Source: Rhodobacteraceae bacterium UBA6197 (GTDB taxonomy: Bacteria; Pseudomonadota; Alphaproteobacteria; Rhodobacterales; Rhodobacteraceae). From it: a stretch of DNA of 64,000 bases. The DNA lies in NCBI GenBank assembly GCA_002422085.1, contig DISZ01000011.1:41768-105767 (forward strand), in the 5' to 3' direction. The notes under the pieces were generated by a model. That model did no database searches and was not told the origin of the DNA. It saw only the letters and a program-made list of their open reading frames with translations. Below are positions 59,419 through 64,000 of this stretch, one piece after another (the first letter of the stretch is position 1; the number at the start of each line of letters is the position of its first letter). The translations under genes and the position numbers were made by a program.

Positions 59419-60473
59419 TGACGACGCACACCGGGGCCGCGGCCAAGACCAATCCGGGTCGGTTCTTTGAGGATTACGCGCTGGGGCAGGTGATCGTTCA
59501 TGCCGTGCCGCGCACTGTTTCGGGTGGCGAGCGCGCGCTTTATCACGCGCTTTATCCGGCGCGGGGGGCGCTTTATTCGTCGGACGAATTCGCCCGCAGC
59601 GTCGGGCTGGCCAGCGCGCCGATCGACGATCTGGCGGCGTTCCATGTGGTCTTTGGCAAGACGGTGCCCGATATCAGCCTGAATGCCGTCGCCAACCTTG
59701 GCTATGCCGAGGGGCGCTGGCTGAAGCCGGTCTACCCCGGCGACACGCTGCGCAGCCAATCGACGGTGATCGGGCTGAAGGAAAACTCGAACGGCACCTC
59801 GGGCGTGGTCTGGGTCCGCACCGAGGGGCTGAACCAGCGCGGCGAGGTGGTGCTGGACTATGTCCGCTGGGTGATGGTGCGCAAACGGCGCGCCGATGCG
59901 CCGGCGCCCGAGCCGGTGGTGCCCGCGCTGGCCCGCGCGGTGGCGCCCGAGGCGCTGGCGATACCCGAGGGGCTGGATTTCAGCGGCTATGATTTCACCC
60001 TGTCGGGCGAGCCGCACCGCTGGGGCGACTATAGGGTGGGCGAGCAGATCGACCATGTCGACGGGGTGACGATCGAAGAGGCCGAACACATGCTGGCCAC
60101 GCGGTTGTGGCAAAACACCGCCAAGGTGCATTTCGACGCGACCTTCCGCGACGATGGCCGGCGGCTGATCTATGGTGGCCATATCATCAGCATGGCCCGC
60201 GCGCTGTCGTTCAACGGGCTGGCCAATGCGCAGATGATCGTGGCGCTGAACGGCGGCGCCCATGCCAACCCCTGTTTCTCGGGCGATACCGTCAAGGCCT
60301 GGTCCGAGGTGCTGGACAAGGCCGAGACCGAGGCCCCCGGCGTCGGCGCGATCCGGCTGCGCACGGTGGCGGTCAAGCAAGGTGCGGCGCCCTTCGCGCT
60401 GCGCGGCGAGGAGGGCAAATACGCCCCCGAGGTGTTGCTGGATCTGGACTACTGGGCCTTGATGCCGCTTTAG
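59418..60473 (+). CDS. mch: Mesaconyl-CoA hydratase
   Basis: This is a 351-residue enzyme with two MaoC/hot-dog hydratase halves. In the ethylmalonyl-CoA pathway it hydrates mesaconyl-CoA to beta-methylmalyl-CoA during acetate assimilation. The N-terminal half shows GRFFEDYALGQVIVHAVPRT and ALYHALYPARGALYSSDEFA. NLGYAEGRWLKPVYPGDTL is the hydratase-type loop. The second half has YRVGEQIDHVDGVTIEEAEH and GGHIISMARALSFNGLANAQ. A GTG at 59415 precedes the ATG at 59418; the ATG overlaps the previous stop and is preferred. The companion CoA lyase/thioesterase is three genes upstream in the same operon. Confidence 0.93.
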   Translation: MTTHTGAAAKTNPGRFFEDYALGQVIVHAVPRTVSGGERALYHALYPARGALYSSDEFARSVGLASAPIDDLAAFHVVFGKTVPDISLNAVANLGYAEGRWLKPVYPGDTLRSQSTVIGLKENSNGTSGVVWVRTEGLNQRGEVVLDYVRWVMVRKRRADAPAPEPVVPALARAVAPEALAIPEGLDFSGYDFTLSGEPHRWGDYRVGEQIDHVDGVTIEEAEHMLATRLWQNTAKVHFDATFRDDGRRLIYGGHIISMARALSFNGLANAQMIVALNGGAHANPCFSGDTVKAWSEVLDKAETEAPGVGAIRLRTVAVKQGAAPFALRGEEGKYAPEVLLDLDYWALMPL

Positions 60474-60920
60474 GCGCCGGCCCGGCGCCGCGGGCCTCGA
60501 AGGCCGCGCGCACCGGAAAGGGCGCCGGTCCGGCAGGGCGCATTGGGGCGGCTTGTCAGGTGTGATCCGCGGTGGTTTTCCAAGCGGTTTTTGCGCGGCT
60601 TTCGGGGCGGGTTTTGGCGCGCGCACCGTTGATGGCGGGCCAATCGCGGCGCGGATTTGTGCCGTTCGGCGGGTGGGCGGAGCGGGTGGCGCCGCGAGAT
60701 CGCGACAGGCGCTGGCTGAGTCGTGGTCGCGCCAATTTGTGATCACACGGCAAAAAAACGTGATCACAAAACGATTTTTCTGCCCTTGAGCAAGCCGAAA
60801 ACTGCAATTTGGCGCTGCTGACTAGGTGACTTGGCCGAAAAATCGGGTATTGAGGTATCAAATTCCGGCCAGCACCCCCGCGGCACCCCGCGTGGTGCCA
60901 AGCGACAGAGGGAACCCAAC
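60474..60920. other. Non-coding stretch with sdh promoter and operator
   Basis: There is no convincing gene here. A GC stem (GGCGCCGGCCCGGCGCC) follows the mch stop and could end that transcript. The middle is unremarkable. From about 60735 it becomes AT-richer and holds the paired GTGATCAC operator, then sequence likely to carry the sdh promoter, and AGAGGGAACCC as the sdhC ribosome site. Confidence 0.6.
60736..60770. promoter_or_regulatory. Paired operator TTTGTGATCACA ... GTGATCACAAAA upstream of sdhC
   Basis: Two GTGATCAC palindromes occur with centres 21 bp apart, flanked outward by TTT and AAA, exactly as upstream of sucC. The spacer here is A-rich (CGGCAAAAAAAC). It lies about 150 bases before sdhC. 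Identical architecture at two TCA-cycle promoters indicates one regulator, possibly the GntR protein encoded at 41867. Confidence 0.75.
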
Positions 60921-61304
60921 ATGGCTGAAGCAAACCGGACGATCCGGCCCCTTTCCCCGCATCTGCAGATCTATCGACCACAAATGTCGTCCATTTCCTC
61001 GATCCTGACGCGCATCACCGGCAATGCGCTGATCGTCGGCGTGGTGTTGGCGGTGTGGTGGCTTCTGGCCGCCGCGACCAGCCCCGAGTATTTCGCCACG
61101 GCGAATGCGGTGGCGACCTCGTGGTTCGGGGATCTGGTGTTCACCGGCTCGCTCTGGGCGGTGTGGTATCACTATTTGAGCGGGCTGCGGCACCTGATCT
61201 GGGACGCGGGCCACGGGATGGACCTGCCGACGGCCGAAAAGCTGGGCTGGGTCTGCATCATCGGGTCGGTCGTTCTGACCCTGATCACCATCGTTCTGGT
61301 CTGA
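60921..61304 (+). CDS. sdhC: Succinate dehydrogenase cytochrome b556 subunit
   Basis: This is a 127-residue membrane anchor subunit with three helices. RPLSPHLQIYRPQMSSISSI (about 9-28) is the family N-terminal signature with quinone-site residues. The heme ligand is expected at His84 in WYHYLSGLRHLIWD, and RHLIWDAGHG is conserved. The open frame extends to 60831, but the ATG at 60921 has AGAGGGAAC in front and begins the family sequence. It is first of sdhC-sdhD-sdhA-lipoprotein-sdhB. The promoter region carries the paired GTGATCAC operator. Confidence 0.96.
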   Translation: MAEANRTIRPLSPHLQIYRPQMSSISSILTRITGNALIVGVVLAVWWLLAAATSPEYFATANAVATSWFGDLVFTGSLWAVWYHYLSGLRHLIWDAGHGMDLPTAEKLGWVCIIGSVVLTLITIVLV

Positions 61305-61314
61305 GGGGGCAATC

Positions 61315-61686
61315 ATGCGCTATATCACCGATCGCAAACGCGCCGTTGGCAAGGGTCCCTCGCATAGCGGGACCGAGCATCACTGGTACATGCAGATGTC
61401 GGCCGTCGGGCTGGCCTTTCTGGTGCCGACATTCATCTACATCTTCGGCAGTGCGCTGGGGCAGGGACACGAGGCGGTGCTGGCGATCTTTGGCCGGCCG
61501 TTCCCGGCAATTCTGACCGGGCTGGTGATCTTTGTCGGGATGCGCCATTTCGCCAAGGGCGCGACGATGATGATTGAAGACTACGCCAAAGGCACCGCCC
61601 GCAAGACCGCAATCTTCTGCGTGGTGTCGCTGTCTTATGCGATCACGGCCGTCGGCCTGTTCGCGCTGGCAAGAATCGCGCTTTGA
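61315..61686 (+). CDS. sdhD: Succinate dehydrogenase membrane anchor subunit
   Basis: This is a 123-residue membrane protein with three helices (about 27-50, 60-80 and 97-120). The N-terminal SGTEHHWYMQMSAVGLAFLV, with its HHW segment, and the GMRHFAKGATMMIEDY region with H-x-x-x-G-x-x-x-x-x-x-D-Y pattern are typical of alphaproteobacterial SdhD, where a conserved Asp-Tyr contributes to the quinone site. GAGGGGGCAATC lies before the ATG, ten bases after the sdhC stop. sdhA follows after 11 bases. Confidence 0.94.
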   Translation: MRYITDRKRAVGKGPSHSGTEHHWYMQMSAVGLAFLVPTFIYIFGSALGQGHEAVLAIFGRPFPAILTGLVIFVGMRHFAKGATMMIEDYAKGTARKTAIFCVVSLSYAITAVGLFALARIAL

Positions 61687-61697
61687 AGGAACCACAG

Positions 61698-63503
61698 ATG
61701 GCTGCATACGCTTACGAGACGCACGACTATGATGTCGTGGTGGTTGGTGCCGGTGGCGCGGGCTTGCGCGCAACGCTGGGCATGGCCGAACAGGGGCTGC
61801 GCACGGCCTGTGTGACCAAGGTCTTTCCGACCCGCAGCCACACGGTGGCCGCGCAGGGCGGCATCGCCGCAAGCCTTGGCAACATGGGGCCGGACCACTG
61901 GCAGTGGCATATGTTCGACACGGTGAAAGGGTCGGACTGGCTGGGTGACACGGACGCGATGGAATATCTGGCCCGCGAGGCCCCGAAGGCGGTTTACGAA
62001 CTGGAACATTACGGTGTGCCGTTTTCGCGCACCGACGAGGGCAAGATCTACCAGCGCCCGTTCGGTGGCCATACCACGGAATTCGGCGATGGCCCGCCGG
62101 TGCAGCGCACCTGCGCCGCCGCCGACCGCACCGGCCACGCGATCTTGCACACGCTTTACGGCCAGAGCCTGAAGCACAACGCGGAATTCTTCATCGAATA
62201 TTTCGCGATCGATCTGATCATGTCCGACGACGGTGTCTGTCAGGGCGTGGTCTGCTGGAAGCTCGATGACGGCACCATGCATGTGTTCAACGCCAAGACG
62301 GTGGTGCTGGCGACCGGCGGCTATGGCCGGGCGTTCTTCAGCGCCACCTCGGCGCATACCTGCACCGGCGACGGTGGCGGCATGGTGGCACGGGCCGGTC
62401 TGGCGCTGCAGGACATGGAGTTCGTGCAGTTTCACCCGACCGGGATTTATGGCGCCGGCTGCCTGATTACCGAGGGCGCGCGCGGCGAGGGCGGCTATCT
62501 GACCAACTCGGAAGGCGAGCGGTTCATGGAACGCTATGCCCCGAACTACAAGGATCTCGCGCCGCGGGACTATGTGTCACGATCAATGACGATGGAGATC
62601 CGCGAGGGTCGCGGCGTCGGCCCCGAGGGCGACCATATCTACCTGAACCTGTCGCATCTGCCCGCCGAGGCGCTGCATGAACGCCTGCCCGGCATTTCCG
62701 AAAGCGCCAAGATCTTTGCCGGCGTCGATGTGACCAAGCAGCCGATTCCGGTGCTGCCGACGGTGCACTACAACATGGGCGGGATTCCGACGAACTATTG
62801 GGGCGAGGTGCTGAACCCGACGCCGGAAAACCCGACCGCCGTGGTGCCGGGGTTGATGGCGGTGGGCGAGGCCGGCTGTGCCAGCGTGCATGGCGCGAAC
62901 CGGCTTGGCTCGAACAGCCTGATCGACCTTGTGGTCTTTGGCCGCGCCAGCGCCATTCGCGCAGGCCAGGTCGTGGACCCGAAATCCCGCAACGGCGCGC
63001 TGAATCAGGCCTCGGTCGCTGCGGCGTTCGACCGGTTCGACGGGCTGCGCCATGCCAAGGGCGGCATCGCCACCGCAGACCTGCGGCTGGAAATGCAAAA
63101 GGCGATGCAATCGGATGCGGCGGTGTTCCGCACCGCGAAAACGCTGGCCGAGGGCGTCGAGAAGATGACCGGGATCGCGGCCAAGCTGGCGGATCTGAAG
63201 GTCACCGATCGCAGCCTGATCTGGAACTCGGATCTGATGGAGACGCTGGAGCTGACCAACCTGATGCCGAACGCGCTGGCCACCATCGTCGGCGCCGAGG
63301 CGCGTCAGGAAAGCCGCGGCGCACATGCGCACGAGGATTTCCCGGCCCGCGACGACAAGAAATGGCGCGTCCACACGATCAGCCGCGTGCACGGCAACAA
63401 GGTCGATCTGACCTACCGCCCGGTGATCGTCGATCCGCTGACGACCGAAGCGGAAGGCGGCATCAGCCCGAAGAAGATTGCGCCCAAAGCGAGGACGTTC
63501 TGA
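61698..63503 (+). CDS. sdhA: Succinate dehydrogenase flavoprotein subunit
   Basis: This is a 601-residue catalytic subunit that oxidises succinate to fumarate. The FAD-binding N-terminus is DYDVVVVGAGGAGLRATLGM. The covalent FAD histidine is in TRSHTVAAQGG (His48). HPTGIYGAGCLITEGARGEG, with substrate-binding His/Arg, the catalytic-arginine region SRSMTMEIREGRGVG and NRLGSNSLIDLVVFGR are present. An earlier in-frame start at 61683 precedes MAAYAYE; AAGGAA before 61698 supports the latter. A small lipoprotein gene separates it from sdhB. Confidence 0.97.
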   Translation: MAAYAYETHDYDVVVVGAGGAGLRATLGMAEQGLRTACVTKVFPTRSHTVAAQGGIAASLGNMGPDHWQWHMFDTVKGSDWLGDTDAMEYLAREAPKAVYELEHYGVPFSRTDEGKIYQRPFGGHTTEFGDGPPVQRTCAAADRTGHAILHTLYGQSLKHNAEFFIEYFAIDLIMSDDGVCQGVVCWKLDDGTMHVFNAKTVVLATGGYGRAFFSATSAHTCTGDGGGMVARAGLALQDMEFVQFHPTGIYGAGCLITEGARGEGGYLTNSEGERFMERYAPNYKDLAPRDYVSRSMTMEIREGRGVGPEGDHIYLNLSHLPAEALHERLPGISESAKIFAGVDVTKQPIPVLPTVHYNMGGIPTNYWGEVLNPTPENPTAVVPGLMAVGEAGCASVHGANRLGSNSLIDLVVFGRASAIRAGQVVDPKSRNGALNQASVAAAFDRFDGLRHAKGGIATADLRLEMQKAMQSDAAVFRTAKTLAEGVEKMTGIAAKLADLKVTDRSLIWNSDLMETLELTNLMPNALATIVGAEARQESRGAHAHEDFPARDDKKWRVHTISRVHGNKVDLTYRPVIVDPLTTEAEGGISPKKIAPKARTF

Positions 63504-63542
63504 TGCGCAGCTCTGGCAACGCACGTCGGCAGGGATGACGCC

Positions 63543-63836
63543 ATGCTGTTTCGGGCGTCCCCGCTTTTGCTGATTCTGGCCGCCTGTGGCCCGATCCCGG
63601 TGGATCAGGCCGAAAAACAGTGCCTGCATCAGGCCGCCCTGGCGGTGCATCCGCGCGGGCAGATTGCAGCCGGGCTGGGCTCGGATGGCAAGGCCGCGGG
63701 GCATCTTGACGTGGAAATTTCGTCCGACTTCATCACCGGCCGCGACCCTTCCGAGGTTTTCGCGTCTTGCGTCTATCAAAAATCCGGCCAGCTTCCGACG
63801 CGGCCGCTCTACTCCCGCACAGACTGGAAGGGATAA
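63543..63836 (+). CDS. Small lipoprotein encoded between sdhA and sdhB
   Basis: This is a 97-residue predicted lipoprotein. MLFRASPLLLILAACGPIPV gives a basic, hydrophobic signal with lipobox LAAC (Cys15). The mature part has EKQCLHQAALAV and EVFASCVYQKSG, two cysteines that could form a disulfide. It is co-directional with the sdh genes: 39 bases after sdhA and its stop is followed within three bases by the sdhB ATG. I recall a similar small gene at this place in other Rhodobacteraceae, but no function is known. It may be an assembly or envelope factor for the operon, or a passenger. Confidence 0.8.
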   Translation: MLFRASPLLLILAACGPIPVDQAEKQCLHQAALAVHPRGQIAAGLGSDGKAAGHLDVEISSDFITGRDPSEVFASCVYQKSGQLPTRPLYSRTDWKG

Positions 63837-63838
63837 TC

Positions 63839-64000
63839 ATGGTTCAGTTCACGCTTCCCAAGAACTCGAAAATCCGCGTCGGCAAGACCTGGCCGAAGCC
63901 TTCGGGCGCCAATGTCCGCAAGTTCCAGATTTATCGCTGGGACCCTGACACGGGTGAAAACCCGCGGGTGGACAGCTATTTCATCGACATGGACAAGTGC
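63839..64000 (+). CDS. sdhB: Succinate dehydrogenase iron-sulfur subunit (N-terminal 54 residues; cut by window edge)
   Basis: The frame runs from the ATG at 63839 to the last base of the window. FQIYRWDPDTGENPRVDSYF is the standard N-terminal ferredoxin-domain sequence of SdhB, ending IDMDKC before the [2Fe-2S] cysteines, which lie beyond the edge. The complete protein should carry [2Fe-2S], [4Fe-4S] and [3Fe-4S] clusters and pass electrons from SdhA to the quinone site at SdhC/SdhD. The start lies three bases after the lipoprotein stop. Confidence 0.95.
   Translation, partial: MVQFTLPKNSKIRVGKTWPKPSGANVRKFQIYRWDPDTGENPRVDSYFIDMDKC

Overview
The window looks like a chromosomal segment of a Rhodobacteraceae alphaproteobacterium (Rhodobacter/Paracoccus-like). 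GC content is high and genes are tightly packed with many ATGA overlaps. The gene order is familiar for that family: mdh-sucC-sucD-sucA-odhB-lpd, sdhCDAB beside ethylmalonyl-CoA-pathway genes, purL-bolA-grxD, and a ccm cluster carrying a gene-transfer-agent-type lysis cassette. This assignment rests on protein recognition and gene order; no database search was possible.

Layout. 1-8191: a dipeptide/oligopeptide ABC importer on the minus strand (substrate-binding protein, a cupin, two permeases and a fused double ATPase cut by the left edge). It is interrupted by a plus-strand L,D-transpeptidase lipoprotein and about 2 kb without a convincing gene. 8396-11472: pantothenate genes panB-panC, then a convergent M20 deacylase. 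11634-18312: a compact plus-strand cluster of unknown function (coiled-coil protein, unknown protein, AAA+ ATPase, possible 28-aa peptide, DUF6638-like protein, two membrane proteins). This is the best candidate here for an undescribed system. 18421-22287: a small unknown gene, deoC and a two-domain aldehyde dehydrogenase. 22344-25414: grxD, bolA, purL. 25685-30149: a LysR regulator divergent from a single-chain indolepyruvate ferredoxin oxidoreductase. 30242-36503: murI, argC, ccmE, endolysin, holin, ccmF, ccmH. 36693-41835: DUF2087 protein, PaaG-like isomerase, DUF2478 protein, a ~1.1 kb empty stretch, a NapF-like ferredoxin, tRNA-Ala, a TIGR02300 protein and a YgjP-like metallopeptidase. 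41867-56417: a GntR regulator, then the minus-strand TCA-cycle block lpd, MAPEG, odhB, sucA, sucD, sucC, mdh with unknown genes and one glycosyltransferase interspersed. 56668-64000: TauE exporter, malyl-CoA thioesterase/lyase, NnrU, DUF1737, mesaconyl-CoA hydratase, sdhC-sdhD-sdhA-lipoprotein-sdhB (cut by the right edge).

How it fits together. The right third encodes a near-continuous arc of the TCA cycle from 2-oxoglutarate to oxaloacetate plus two late ethylmalonyl-CoA-pathway enzymes. A shared palindrome, TTTGTGATCACA, occurs as an inverted pair with centres 21 bp apart upstream of both sucC and sdhC, and as a single copy just before the GntR regulator gene. This suggests a local regulon.

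A dispersed repeat family (arms like GGCTTCTTTTTGG..AAATACTCCCGCCGGAGGC and a related GATATTTGGACGAAGCTGAAAG form) sits at gene ends throughout the window. It forms perfect inverted repeats of 36-39 bp in two places. It has also entered coding sequence: it is translated in the linker of the fused ATPase, supplies the stop codon of the M20 gene, and appears to have replaced the body of a small secreted-protein gene.
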